The translations under genes and the position numbers were made by a program. Below are positions 22,901 to 31,015 of a stretch of DNA of 32,550 bases, one piece after another. This DNA is from Acetobacteraceae bacterium (GTDB lineage Bacteria > Pseudomonadota > Alphaproteobacteria > Acetobacterales > Acetobacteraceae): NCBI GenBank assembly GCA_025055335.1, contig JANWXJ010000247.1:1-32550 (forward strand), in the 5' to 3' direction. How positions within the stretch are numbered: position 1 is the first letter of the stretch; each line of letters starts with the position of its first letter. The notes beneath the pieces were generated by a model. The model saw nothing but the letters and a program-made list of their open reading frames with translations. It had not been told where the DNA came from and made no database searches.

Positions 22901-23883
22901 CCCTGCCCTACACGCGCTCGACCGCCAAGGAATACGCGCGCGAGCACCTGCGCGGCATCTGGGCGGCGGCGATGACGCCCTTCCGCCCCGACCTCTCGAT
23001 CGACGAGCAGGGCTTCCGCCGCAACCTGCGCCACTGGTTCCACGATCTCGGGATCGACGGCGTGTTCGTGGCGGGCAAGCAGGGCGAGTTCTACGCCCTC
23101 TCGCTTCCCGAGCGGAAGCGGCTGTGCGACATCGCGGTGGAGGAGGCGAAGGCGGCGAAGCGCCAGGTGATCTACAGCGCCTCCGACCAGAACATGGACA
23201 CCGTGATCGAGCTCGCCCGCCACGCCGAGGCGGCGGGTGCGGACTGGATTGTGGTGCATGCGCCGGTGCTGCATTTCGTGCACGACCAGGCCGACACGCT
23301 CCGCGCCTACTACGCGCGCATCGCCGAGGCGAGCGGCATCGGCATCGCCATGTGGTCGCATCCGGATTCGGGCTACCTGATGTCGCCCGAACTCTGCGCC
23401 ACCATCGCGCGCGAGGTGCCGAGCGTGGTCGCCATCAAGTACTCCGTGCCGCGGCCGATGTATGCCGAACTCACGCGTCTTGCGGGCGATGCGCTGATCG
23501 TCTCGACCGCGAGCGAGGAGGAGTGGCTCGACAACATCCTCGAGCTCGGCTGGCGGCTCTATCTCTGCTCCGCGCCCCCCTTCCTGCTGCAGACGGCGAA
23601 CGACAGGCGGATGCGCGAGTACACGGACGCCGCCTTCGCCGGCCGCGCCGAGGAGGCGCGGCGCATCTCGGCAAGCCTCGAGCCGGTGCGCCGGGCGCTC
23701 AAGTCCTCCCGCCCGCCGGGCAAGCCGCATGCCCAGCAGAAGGCCTGGATGGAGCGGCTGGGCCAGGCGGGGGGGCCGGTGCGGCCGCCGATGCTGGAGC
23801 TGACCGTCGCCGAGCGAGATGCCGTCAATCGCGCCTTCGACTCCTGCGGGCTGATCCCCGCCATCCGCGCCGCTGCAGAATAA
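22897..23883 (+). CDS. DapA-superfamily (DHDPS-like) lyase/aldolase of unknown substrate
   Basis: 328-aa class I aldolase-type TIM barrel. The Schiff-base lysine is Lys181 in VVAIKYSVPRP, and GIWAAAMTPFRPD (20-32) is the typical N-terminal strand. It is unlikely to be true dihydrodipicolinate synthase: the GTTGE motif is AGKQGEF (59-65), and the PYY segment carrying the catalytic Tyr is HAPVLHF (121-127). Family members in aromatic operons include hydratase-aldolases that release pyruvate and an aldehyde, which is a reasonable model here. It overlaps the Mo-hydroxylase stop by 4 nt and precedes the 3-hydroxyanthranilate dioxygenase by 11 nt, so it belongs to the same operon. Substrate unknown. 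Confidence 0.85.
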   Translation: MTLPYTRSTAKEYAREHLRGIWAAAMTPFRPDLSIDEQGFRRNLRHWFHDLGIDGVFVAGKQGEFYALSLPERKRLCDIAVEEAKAAKRQVIYSASDQNMDTVIELARHAEAAGADWIVVHAPVLHFVHDQADTLRAYYARIAEASGIGIAMWSHPDSGYLMSPELCATIAREVPSVVAIKYSVPRPMYAELTRLAGDALIVSTASEEEWLDNILELGWRLYLCSAPPFLLQTANDRRMREYTDAAFAGRAEEARRISASLEPVRRALKSSRPPGKPHAQQKAWMERLGQAGGPVRPPMLELTVAERDAVNRAFDSCGLIPAIRAAAE

Positions 23884-23894
23884 CGGAGAGAGCC

Positions 23895-24431
23895 ATGATC
23901 CCGCCCTTCAACTTCGCCCGCTGGATCGAGGAGAACCAGCAGTTCCTGAAGCCGCCCGTCGGCAACAAGCAGCTCTATCCCGGTGCGGGGATGGTGGTGC
24001 AGGTGGTCGGCGGCCCGAACCGCCGCGTGGATTTCCACGACGATCCGGTGGAGGAGTTCTTCTACCAGCTCCGCGGCGACATGGTGCTGAAGGTGCACGA
24101 CCGCGGGAAGATCGAGGACATCCGGATCAGGGAAGGCGACGTGTTCCTGCTGCCGGCGCATATGCGCCACTCGCCGCAGCGGCCCGTACCCGGCTCGGTC
24201 GGGCTGGTGGTGGAGGGCACGCGCCGCCCGGGCGACAAGGACGGCTTCGAGTGGTTCTGCTTCTCCTGCGGGGGCCTCGTGCACCGGGTCGAGGTGGACC
24301 TCAAGGACATCGTGGCCGACCTGCCGCCGCTCTACGAGGCGTTCTACGGCAGCGAGCAGGCCCGCACCTGCCGGCACTGCGGCACGCTGCATCCGGGGAA
24401 GGAGCCGCCCGAGGGGTGGGTCCGGCTGTGA
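23895..24431 (+). CDS. nbaC: 3-hydroxyanthranilate 3,4-dioxygenase
   Basis: Cupin Fe(II) extradiol dioxygenase, 178 aa, turning 3-hydroxyanthranilate into 2-amino-3-carboxymuconate 6-semialdehyde. The catalytic iron ligands are His48, Glu54 and His92 (DFHDDPVEEFFY, AHMRHSPQRP). The second, rubredoxin-like metal site of the bacterial enzyme is intact: Cys122/Cys125 (CFSC) and Cys159/Cys162 (CRHC). These spacings match the well-studied bacterial enzyme with a constant shift of 3. GGAGAG precedes ATG 23895. The stop overlaps the hydrolase start (GTGA). The usual next enzyme, the semialdehyde decarboxylase, is missing from the window. Confidence 0.95.
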   Translation: MIPPFNFARWIEENQQFLKPPVGNKQLYPGAGMVVQVVGGPNRRVDFHDDPVEEFFYQLRGDMVLKVHDRGKIEDIRIREGDVFLLPAHMRHSPQRPVPGSVGLVVEGTRRPGDKDGFEWFCFSCGGLVHRVEVDLKDIVADLPPLYEAFYGSEQARTCRHCGTLHPGKEPPEGWVRL

Positions 24432-25306
24432 TCGCGGCGGAGCGGCTGGCGCCGGACCGGCGCCTGCCTCCGCCGCCGCCGCTTCCTGATCTCGATGTCG
24501 CGGAGGTTGACGCCGCCGCGCTCGGCCTGTCCGGCCCGCGGCTGTCCTTCCTGGCGGCGGGGCCTGGCGAGGGCCCGCCGGTCGTGCTGCTGCACGGGAT
24601 CGCCGCCAACGCCACCGGATGGCGCTTCCTGCTTGATGCGCTCGCCGCGTCGCGCTTCCGGGCCATCGCGTGGAACGCGCCCGGCGCCATGCTGTCCGAC
24701 CCCTTCCGGGCCGAGACGCCGCGCCCGGAGGACTATGCCGACGCGCTCGCCCCGCTGATGGATGCCCTCGGGATCGGACGCGCCGACCTCGTCGGCTCCT
24801 CCTTCGGCACGCTGGTCGCCATGTGCTTCGCGGTGCGGCATGCGCGGCGTGTGCGGCGGCTCGTGCTGCTCGGCTGCTCGCGCGGGCAGCGCTGGAAGAC
24901 GGCGGAGGAGCGCGCGCGCATGCTGGCGATGCGCGCCGCGATGGCGGCACAGGGCGGACCGGCGATGGCGCGCGAACGCGCCGCGGCGCTGCTCGGCCCC
25001 GACCCGGATCCGGCCGTGCTTCCGCTGCTGCGGCGCATGCTCGCCGCGACCGACGGAGCGGCGCTGCTGCAGGCGGCGCGCTGCTCGGACGGCGCCGACA
25101 CGCTCGACTACGCGCCCGCGATCGCCGCACCTGCCCTGCTGCTGTGCGGCGAGGAGGACCGGGTGAACCCGCCCGAGGTGTCCTGCGCCGTCGCGGCGGC
25201 ACTGCCCGGCGCGCGGCTGGTTCTGCTGCCGGGCATCGGCCATCTGCCGGAACTGGAATGCCCCCGGACGACGGCGGCGCTGGTGGGCGAGCATCTGGAG
25301 CGCTGA
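24428..25306 (+). CDS. Alpha/beta-fold hydrolase
   Basis: 292-aa serine hydrolase. The oxyanion-hole motif is LLHGIAAN (54-61), the nucleophile Ser125 lies in GSSFG (123-127), and the triad is completed by Asp244 (GEEDRVNP) and His272 (GIGHLPELE). The N terminus is proline-rich (residues 14-20) and has no signal peptide, so the protein is cytoplasmic. The start GTG 24428 overlaps the dioxygenase stop. It resembles ring-fission-product or enol-lactone hydrolases in length and motif spacing, so it may cleave a C-C or ester/amide bond in the 3-hydroxyanthranilate-derived product. The specific reaction is not determined. Confidence 0.85.
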   Translation: MIAAERLAPDRRLPPPPPLPDLDVAEVDAAALGLSGPRLSFLAAGPGEGPPVVLLHGIAANATGWRFLLDALAASRFRAIAWNAPGAMLSDPFRAETPRPEDYADALAPLMDALGIGRADLVGSSFGTLVAMCFAVRHARRVRRLVLLGCSRGQRWKTAEERARMLAMRAAMAAQGGPAMARERAAALLGPDPDPAVLPLLRRMLAATDGAALLQAARCSDGADTLDYAPAIAAPALLLCGEEDRVNPPEVSCAVAAALPGARLVLLPGIGHLPELECPRTTAALVGEHLER

Positions 25307-25314
25307 TCCGGCCC

Positions 25315-25341
25315 CGGCGGGCGGCGCCGCCCCGCCCGCCG
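25315..25341. terminator. GC hairpin after the hydrolase gene
   Basis: A 10-bp perfect stem (25315-25324 with 25332-25341) and a 7-nt loop lie 8 nt after the hydrolase stop. No T-run follows, so it may only weaken transcription into the Bug gene or protect the upstream mRNA. Confidence 0.4.
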
Positions 25342-25408
25342 CGCGAGGCGGGTGACAGCGCCGCGCCAGCGTCGCATCCTCTGCCGGAACCAGCCCGGGA
25401 GACACCGC

Positions 25409-26377
25409 ATGATCCGCCGCCGCCCGCTTGTCGCCGCCGCCCTGGCAGCGCCGCTGGTCGCCCGCGCGCAGGGCGCCTTCCCGAACCGGCGCGTCACCAT
25501 CATCGTGCCGTTCCCGGCCGGCGGCGGGCTCGACATCCTGACGCGCGCGATCGCCGAGCATCTGCAGGGCGCCTGGGGGCAGCCGGTGGTGGTGGAGAAC
25601 CGGCCGGGCGGCTCCACCATCCCCGGCGCCGACGCGGTGGTGCGCGCCGCCCCCGACGGCCACACGCTTCTGCTGACGGCCGACAACACCATCACTTCCA
25701 ATCCGCACCTGTTCCGCAACCTGCCGCACGACCCGATCCGCGACCTCGCGCCGGTCACGCATGTCGTGGACGTGCACCAGATGGTGGTGTCGAGCGCGGC
25801 GCTGGACGTGCGCGACATGGCGGGGCTTGTGGCGGCGGCGCGGGCGCGGCCGGGGCAGCTCAACTACGGATCCTTCGGGCCGGGCAGCCAGCCGCACCTC
25901 GCCTTCGAGGTGCTGAAGGCCGAGCACCGCCTCGACATCGTGCATGTCACCTATCGCGGCCTGCCGCAGGTGATCCCTGCGCTGCTCGCCGGAGAGATCC
26001 AGATGACGCTTTCGGGCATCGCCTCCGCCGGGCAGCATATCGCCACGGGGCGCCTGCGCGGGCTTGCGGTCGGGCGGCCGACGCGGTTCCCGACGCTGCC
26101 CGAGGTGCCGACGCTGGCCGAGGCCGGCTTCGACAGCATGGACCCGCGCACCTGGTTCGGCCTGTTCGCCCCGGCGGCGACGCCGCCCGCCATCATCGCC
26201 CAGATCCAGCGCGAGGTTGCGGCGGCGCTGCGCACCCCCGCCATCGCCGACCGCCACCTGACGCCGAACGGCTACACCGTCCACGCCAGCGAGCCTGCCG
26301 CCTTCGCCGCCTTCATCCGCGAAGACCTTGCCTACAAGGAGCGGATGATCCGCCTCTCCGGCGCCCGGGTGGAATGA
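25409..26377 (+). CDS. Bug/TctC-family periplasmic solute-binding receptor
   Basis: TTT receptor of 322 aa. The signal peptide MIRRRPLVAAALAAPLVARA has predicted cleavage after ARA (residue 20). Family motifs are IIVPFPAGGGLDILTRAI (31-48), VVVENRPGGST, APDGHTLLL and LPEVPTLAEAGFDS. An in-frame ATG at 25352 would add an Arg-rich, non-signal extension, so ATG 25409 is preferred, with GGGAGA upstream. It follows the 3-hydroxyanthranilate gene set by 102 nt with a hairpin between, and is followed by the ABC importer operon, so it may belong to either or stand alone. Confidence 0.9.
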   Translation: MIRRRPLVAAALAAPLVARAQGAFPNRRVTIIVPFPAGGGLDILTRAIAEHLQGAWGQPVVVENRPGGSTIPGADAVVRAAPDGHTLLLTADNTITSNPHLFRNLPHDPIRDLAPVTHVVDVHQMVVSSAALDVRDMAGLVAAARARPGQLNYGSFGPGSQPHLAFEVLKAEHRLDIVHVTYRGLPQVIPALLAGEIQMTLSGIASAGQHIATGRLRGLAVGRPTRFPTLPEVPTLAEAGFDSMDPRTWFGLFAPAATPPAIIAQIQREVAAALRTPAIADRHLTPNGYTVHASEPAAFAAFIREDLAYKERMIRLSGARVE

Positions 26378-26441
26378 CGGGGGCGCGAATCAGGTCTTTT
26401 AGGCTTCAACGATCTGCGCTAGGGTGGCTGCACGGGAGACA

Positions 26442-26458
26442 CCCTGGCGCAGCCAGGG
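26442..26458. promoter_or_regulatory. 17-bp inverted repeat in the leader of the ABC importer operon
   Basis: CCCTGGC-GCA-GCCAGGG is a perfect 7-bp inverted repeat with a 3-nt centre, immediately before the ribosome site (AAGGGAGAGA, 26461-26470) of the binding-protein gene. It could be a repressor operator or an mRNA hairpin tuning translation. A relatively AT-richer stretch upstream (26388-26415) probably holds the promoter, but no clear boxes can be fixed. Confidence 0.45.
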
Positions 26459-26474
26459 ACAAGGGAGAGACAGC

Positions 26475-27662
26475 ATGACCGCATCCATCACCCGCCGTGG
26501 CGTGCTCGCTGCCGGCACCGCGCTGGCGGCGGCGCCGCTCGCCGCGCCCGCGATCGCGCAGGGCGCGCCGCTGCGCATCGGCGTGATCACCACCCTCTCG
26601 GGCCCGGGCGGGTATCTCGGGGCCGACGCGCGCGACGCGCTGCTGCTCGCCGCCGAGATGAACGACGGGCGGCTGGGCGGCGTGCCCGTGCAGTTCGTGG
26701 TGGAGGACGACGCGCTGCGCCCCGCCCAGGGCAAGCAGATCGCCGAACGCTTCATCCGCAACGAGAGGATCCGGCTGTTCACCGGCGTCATCTTCTCGAA
26801 CGTGCTGGGCGCGGTGGTGCCCGACGTGCTGGACGGCAACGGCATCTACGTCTCCTGCAACGCGGGGCCGTCGAACTTCGCCGGGCGCGAGTGCCACCGG
26901 AACTACTTCGTCGTCTCCTGGCAGAACGACAACCTGCACGAATCCGCAGGCGCGCTCGCCAACATCATGGGCTACCGGCGCGTGTTCATCCTGGCGCCGA
27001 ACTACCAGGCGGGCCGAGACGCGCTGACGGGCTTCAAGCGCCTGTTCCAGGGCACGGTCACGAACGAGGTCTACACCCGCCTCGACCAGACCGACTACGC
27101 CGCCGAGATGGCGCAGATCCGCGCCGCGCGGCCCGATGCCGTGTACCACTTCCACCCGGGCGGCCTCGGCATCGCCTTCATCCGCCAATACGCGCAGGCC
27201 GGTCTGCTCGGCACCATCCCGCAGGTGCTGCCCGCGCCCTCGATGGATGTCGGCACGCTGGCCGCGGTGGGCGACGCCGCCGAGGGCATCGACCTCTCCA
27301 GCCACTGGAACAGCGACTTCGACAACGAGGAGAACCGCCGTTTCGTCGAGGCCTTCCGCCGCCGCTACAACCGGATCCCCACCTTCTACGCGCAGCAGGC
27401 CTACGACACGGCGCTGGCGATCGGCGCCGCCCTGCGCGGCGCGGGCGGCACGGTGGACAACACCGAGGCGTTCCGCACCGCCATGCTGCGCGCGGATTTC
27501 CGCTCGACCCGCGGCAGCTTCCGCTTCGGCCCCAACCAGCACCCGATCCAGGACTGGTACGCGCTGAAGGTGGAGCGGGTGGGCGGGCAGCTCGCCCTCG
27601 TCACCAAGCGGAAGATCCTCGAGAACCACGGCGACGCCTACGCCGCCCAGTGCCGGCTGTAA
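26475..27662 (+). CDS. Branched-chain amino acid-type ABC transporter substrate-binding protein
   Basis: Periplasmic ligand-binding protein of the LivJ/LivK (Peripla_BP_6) family, 395 aa. The twin-arginine-like signal is MTASITRRGVLAAGTALAAA with cleavage after AIA (about residue 28). It has RIGVITTLSGPGGYLG at the mature N terminus, VEDDALRPAQGKQIAERFI, the FILAPNYQAGRDALTGF hinge block and TFYAQQAYDTALAIGAAL. Such proteins may bind leucine-type amino acids, but in aromatic islands they often bind benzoate-like or other acids, so the ligand is open. ATG 26475 is preferred over 26424, which would precede the signal peptide with charged residues. It leads a complete liv-type operon. Confidence 0.92.
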   Translation: MTASITRRGVLAAGTALAAAPLAAPAIAQGAPLRIGVITTLSGPGGYLGADARDALLLAAEMNDGRLGGVPVQFVVEDDALRPAQGKQIAERFIRNERIRLFTGVIFSNVLGAVVPDVLDGNGIYVSCNAGPSNFAGRECHRNYFVVSWQNDNLHESAGALANIMGYRRVFILAPNYQAGRDALTGFKRLFQGTVTNEVYTRLDQTDYAAEMAQIRAARPDAVYHFHPGGLGIAFIRQYAQAGLLGTIPQVLPAPSMDVGTLAAVGDAAEGIDLSSHWNSDFDNEENRRFVEAFRRRYNRIPTFYAQQAYDTALAIGAALRGAGGTVDNTEAFRTAMLRADFRSTRGSFRFGPNQHPIQDWYALKVERVGGQLALVTKRKILENHGDAYAAQCRL

Positions 27663-27684
27663 CCCCGGAGCGCAGGAGGACGGC

Positions 27685-28599
27685 GTGGCGCTTCTGCTGG
27701 AGCAGCTGCTGAACGGCGTCCAGCTCGGCGTCACGCTGTTCCTGCTCGCCGCCGGGCTGACGCTGGTGTTCGGGATCATGGGCGTGATCAACCTCGCCCA
27801 TGGCTCGCTCTACATGATCGGCGCCTTCGCCGCCGCCTGGGTTGCGGCGCAGACAGGCAGCGTCCTGCTTGCGCTGCTCGGGGGGCTGGCGGCCGCAGCG
27901 GTCGTCGGCATGGCCATCGAGTTCGTGGTGCTGCGGCGCCTCTACGCGCGCGACCACCTCGATCAGGTTCTGGCCACCTTCGGCCTGATCCTGTTCTTCA
28001 ACCAGGGCATGGTGATCCTGTTCGGCCGCCAGCCGCTGTTCGTCGCCCTGCCCGAGTTCCTCTCCGGCGCCGTCGAGGTGCTCCCCGGCGTGCCCTATCC
28101 GGTCTACCGCCTGCTGATCATCGCCTGCGGGCTGCTGGTGGCGCTCGGGCTCTGGCTGCTCATCCAGCGGACGCGCATCGGCATGCTGGTGCGGGCGGGA
28201 GCGACGCACCGGGAGATGGTGCGCGCCCTCGGCGTGGACATCCGGCTGCTCTACACCCTCGTCTTCGGGCTCGGCGCGCTGCTCGCGGGCTTCGCCGGCA
28301 TCATGGCCGGGCCGGTGTATTCCGTGAATGTCGGCATGGGCGAGCAGATCCTGATCCTGACCTTCGTCGTGGTCGTCATCGGCGGCGTCGGCTCGATCCG
28401 GGGGGCGATGTACGGCGCGCTGCTGGTCGGCATCGTGGACACGCTGCTGCGCGCCTATGTGCCGGGGCTGCTGCGCGGCGTGATGGACGCGTCTCAGGCG
28501 GACATGCTGGGGGCCGGCCTCGCCTCGATGGGCGTCTATCTGCTGATGGCGCTGGTGCTGCTGCTGAAGCCGCGAGGCCTCTTCCCGGCCCATGCGTGA
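27685..28599 (+). CDS. livH: Branched-chain amino acid-type ABC transporter permease LivH
   Basis: Inner-membrane permease, 304 aa, with about eight hydrophobic segments. The family signature GLTLVFGIMGVINLAHGSL is at about residues 24-42, followed by GAFAAAWVAAQ. The cytoplasmic ABC-contact loop (GATHREMVRALGVDI, about 171-185) and the VVVVIGGVGSIRGA motif near residue 230 are clear. Translation starts with GTG 27685, preceded by GCAGGAGGA. It sits 22 nt after the binding-protein gene, and its end overlaps livM by 8 nt. Confidence 0.95.
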   Translation: MALLLEQLLNGVQLGVTLFLLAAGLTLVFGIMGVINLAHGSLYMIGAFAAAWVAAQTGSVLLALLGGLAAAAVVGMAIEFVVLRRLYARDHLDQVLATFGLILFFNQGMVILFGRQPLFVALPEFLSGAVEVLPGVPYPVYRLLIIACGLLVALGLWLLIQRTRIGMLVRAGATHREMVRALGVDIRLLYTLVFGLGALLAGFAGIMAGPVYSVNVGMGEQILILTFVVVVIGGVGSIRGAMYGALLVGIVDTLLRAYVPGLLRGVMDASQADMLGAGLASMGVYLLMALVLLLKPRGLFPAHA

Positions 28600-29563
28600 A
28601 CGCATCGTCCTCGCGGCACTGCTTGCCGCTGCCGTCGCGCTGCCCTGGATCGCCGAGGCGCTCGGCACGCCCGCGACCGTCGGTGTCGCGACCCGCATCG
28701 CGATCTACGCCATCGCCGCCGCGTCGCTGAACCTCATTCTCGGCTACGGCGGCCTCGTCTCCTTCGGCCATGCGGCCTATTTCGGGCTCGGCGGCTACAC
28801 CGTCGGCATATTGTGGGAGCACTTCCGCCTGAACGAGCCGTTCCTCGGCATCATCCCCGGCACGGCGGAGCTGCTCGTCACCTTCCCCGCCGCCATCCTG
28901 GTGGGCGGGCTTGCGGCGGCGGCGATCGGCGCGCTGTCGCTGCGCACCTCGGGCGTGCAGTTCATCATGATCACGCTCGCCTTCGCGCAGATGGTGTATT
29001 TCCTCTTCGTCTCGCTGGCCGTCTACGGCGGCGACGACGGGCTGATGATCCGCCGCCCGAACGCCTTCCTCGGCCTCAACCTGCGCGATCCGGCCACGAT
29101 GTACTGGCTGTCGCTCGCGGTGCTGGTGTTCTGGCTGTGGCTGATGGGCCGGGTCGTGCGCTCGCGCTTCGGCCGGGTGCTGGAAGGCGTCCGGCAGAGC
29201 GAACGGCGCATGGCGGCGATCGGCATCTCCACCTACCCCTACAAGCTGGCGGCCTTCGCCATCGCAGGTGCTGCCTGCGCCGCCGCCGGGGCGCTGTGGG
29301 CGAACTACGCCCGCTTCGTCAGCCCCGACATGATGCACTGGACGAAATCGGGCGAGCTGATGATCATGGTGATCCTGGGCGGCCTCGGCACCCTGCTCGG
29401 GCCGGTGCTCGGGGCGGCCGCGCTGGTCGGGCTGGAATACACGCTCTCCGGCATCACCGAGCACTGGCAGTTCGTGCTCGGCCCGATCCTGGTGGCGATC
29501 GTGCTGTTCGCGCGGAAGGGGCTGATGAGCCTGTTCGGCCGCTGGGGGCCCGGCAATGGCTGA
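28592..29563 (+). CDS. livM: Branched-chain amino acid-type ABC transporter permease LivM
   Basis: Second permease, 323 aa, with a largely hydrophobic profile. The LivM signature AASLNLILGYGGLVSFGHAA (about 45-64) precedes YFGLGGYTVGIL, and later come SLRTSGVQFIMITLAFAQM, the coupling loop VRQSERRMAAIGIS and LGGLGTLLGPVLGAA. The 8-nt overlaps with livH upstream and livG downstream indicate tight translational coupling. It forms the heterodimeric channel with LivH. Confidence 0.95.
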   Translation: MRERIVLAALLAAAVALPWIAEALGTPATVGVATRIAIYAIAAASLNLILGYGGLVSFGHAAYFGLGGYTVGILWEHFRLNEPFLGIIPGTAELLVTFPAAILVGGLAAAAIGALSLRTSGVQFIMITLAFAQMVYFLFVSLAVYGGDDGLMIRRPNAFLGLNLRDPATMYWLSLAVLVFWLWLMGRVVRSRFGRVLEGVRQSERRMAAIGISTYPYKLAAFAIAGAACAAAGALWANYARFVSPDMMHWTKSGELMIMVILGGLGTLLGPVLGAAALVGLEYTLSGITEHWQFVLGPILVAIVLFARKGLMSLFGRWGPGNG

Positions 29564-30314
29564 GCCGGTGCTCGCCGTCCGCAACCTCGTCAAGCGCTTC
29601 GGCGGCTTGGTCGCGACGGACGATCTCACCCTCGAGGTGCGCCCCGGCGAACTCCACGCCCTGATCGGCCCGAACGGCGCCGGCAAGACCACGGCGATCG
29701 GCCAGATCTGCGGCGAGATCGCGCCCGATTCCGGCAGCATCCGCTTCGACGGCGCCGACATCACCGGCCTTTCCTTCGCGCAGCGGGTCAGGCGCGGCCT
29801 CTCCCGCACCTTCCAGATCGTGCAGCTGCTCGACGACGACACCGCGCTCGAGAACGTCTCGCTCGCCGTGCAGGCGGCGGAGGGCCACTCCTTCCGCTTC
29901 TGGCGCAACGCGCGCCTCGACCGGCGCCTGACCGACCGCGCGCGGGCGCTTCTCGCGCAGGTCGGCCTGCCCGAGGAGCGCGCCCGCGTCCGCGCCTCCG
30001 ACCTCAGCCACGGCGAGCGCAAGCAGCTCGAACTCGCGATCGCCCTCGCGCCCGGACCCAAGCTGCTGCTGCTGGACGAGCCGATGGCCGGCCTCGGCGC
30101 CGCCGAATCGCTGCGCATGACGGAGGTGCTGCGCGCGCTCAAGGGCCGGATCCCGATGCTCCTCGTCGAGCACGACATGGACGCGGTGTTCGCCCTGGCC
30201 GACCGCGTGTCGGTGCTGGTGTACGGGCGCTGCATCGCCTCCGGCCTGCCGGAGGCGATCCGCGCCGACCCGGCGGTGCGCGAGGCCTACCTGACCGAGG
30301 AGGACGGCCACTGA
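29556..30314 (+). CDS. livG: Branched-chain amino acid-type ABC transporter ATPase LivG
   Basis: 252-aa cytoplasmic ATPase. The Walker A motif is GPNGAGKTT (about 38-46), the signature is LSHGERKQLELAIAL (about 148-162), Walker B is LLLLDEPMAGL, and the switch His lies in LLVEHDMD. SRTFQIVQLLDDDTALENV is the Q-loop region. The signature has LSHGE, a common LivG variant of LSGGQ. The stop overlaps the livF start (TGATG). Confidence 0.95.
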   Translation: MAEPVLAVRNLVKRFGGLVATDDLTLEVRPGELHALIGPNGAGKTTAIGQICGEIAPDSGSIRFDGADITGLSFAQRVRRGLSRTFQIVQLLDDDTALENVSLAVQAAEGHSFRFWRNARLDRRLTDRARALLAQVGLPEERARVRASDLSHGERKQLELAIALAPGPKLLLLDEPMAGLGAAESLRMTEVLRALKGRIPMLLVEHDMDAVFALADRVSVLVYGRCIASGLPEAIRADPAVREAYLTEEDGH

Positions 30315-31015
30315 TGCTCGAGGTCGCCTCCCTCCACGCCGGCTACGGCCGCAGCGAGGTGCTGTTCGACGTGAACCTCGTGGTCGGCGAGGGCGAGGTC
30401 GTCACCCTGCTCGGGCGCAACGGCATGGGCAAGACGACGACGGTGCGGGCGATCATGGGCCTCAATCCGCCGCGCGGCGGCAGCGTGCGGTTCCTCGGTC
30501 GGGATGTCGCGGGGCTGCCGCCGGAGGCGATCGCGCGGCTCGGCGTCGGGCTCGTGCCCGAAGGCCGGCAGGTGTTCCCGACACTGACGGTGCGCGAGAA
30601 CCTTGTCGCCACCGCGGCCAACCGCACTGGCAACCCGCAACCCTGGCGTCTGCCCGAGGTGTTCGCGCTGTTCCCGCGCCTCGAGGAGAGGGCGAACCAG
30701 CTCGCGCGCACCCTCTCGGGCGGCGAGCAGCAGATGCTCGCGATCGGGCGGGCGCTGATGACGAATCCGCGGCTGCTCATCCTCGACGAGGCGACCGAGG
30801 GCCTCGCCCCGGTGATCCGCGCCGAGATCTGGGCGACGCTTGCGCGGCTGAAGGAGCGCGGCCAGGCGATCCTGGTGATCGACAAGAACCTCTCGGCGCT
30901 GACGAAGCTCGCCGACCGGCACTTCGTGCTGGAGAAGGGCCGCACCGTCTGGTCGGGCACGAGCGCGGAGCTTCGCGCCGAGGCCGAGCGCGTGAAGGGA
31001 TGGATCGGCGTATGA
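30314..31015 (+). CDS. livF: Branched-chain amino acid-type ABC transporter ATPase LivF
   Basis: 233-aa second ATPase. Walker A is GRNGMGKTT (about 34-42), the signature is LSGGEQQMLAIGRAL, and Walker B is LLILDEATEGLAP. LVPEGRQVFPTLTVREN is the typical LivF Q-loop segment. The switch region reads ILVIDKN where LivF proteins usually have VEQN, a modest departure. The stop overlaps the ATG of the downstream hydrolase (ATGA at 31012-31015), which ties that enzyme to the transporter. Confidence 0.95.
   Translation: MLEVASLHAGYGRSEVLFDVNLVVGEGEVVTLLGRNGMGKTTTVRAIMGLNPPRGGSVRFLGRDVAGLPPEAIARLGVGLVPEGRQVFPTLTVRENLVATAANRTGNPQPWRLPEVFALFPRLEERANQLARTLSGGEQQMLAIGRALMTNPRLLILDEATEGLAPVIRAEIWATLARLKERGQAILVIDKNLSALTKLADRHFVLEKGRTVWSGTSAELRAEAERVKGWIGV

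Noticed and set aside
22897-23883. Lysine-pathway dihydrodipicolinate synthase (dapA)
   Set aside because: The GTTGE loop and the catalytic Tyr segment are not conserved, and the operon is catabolic.
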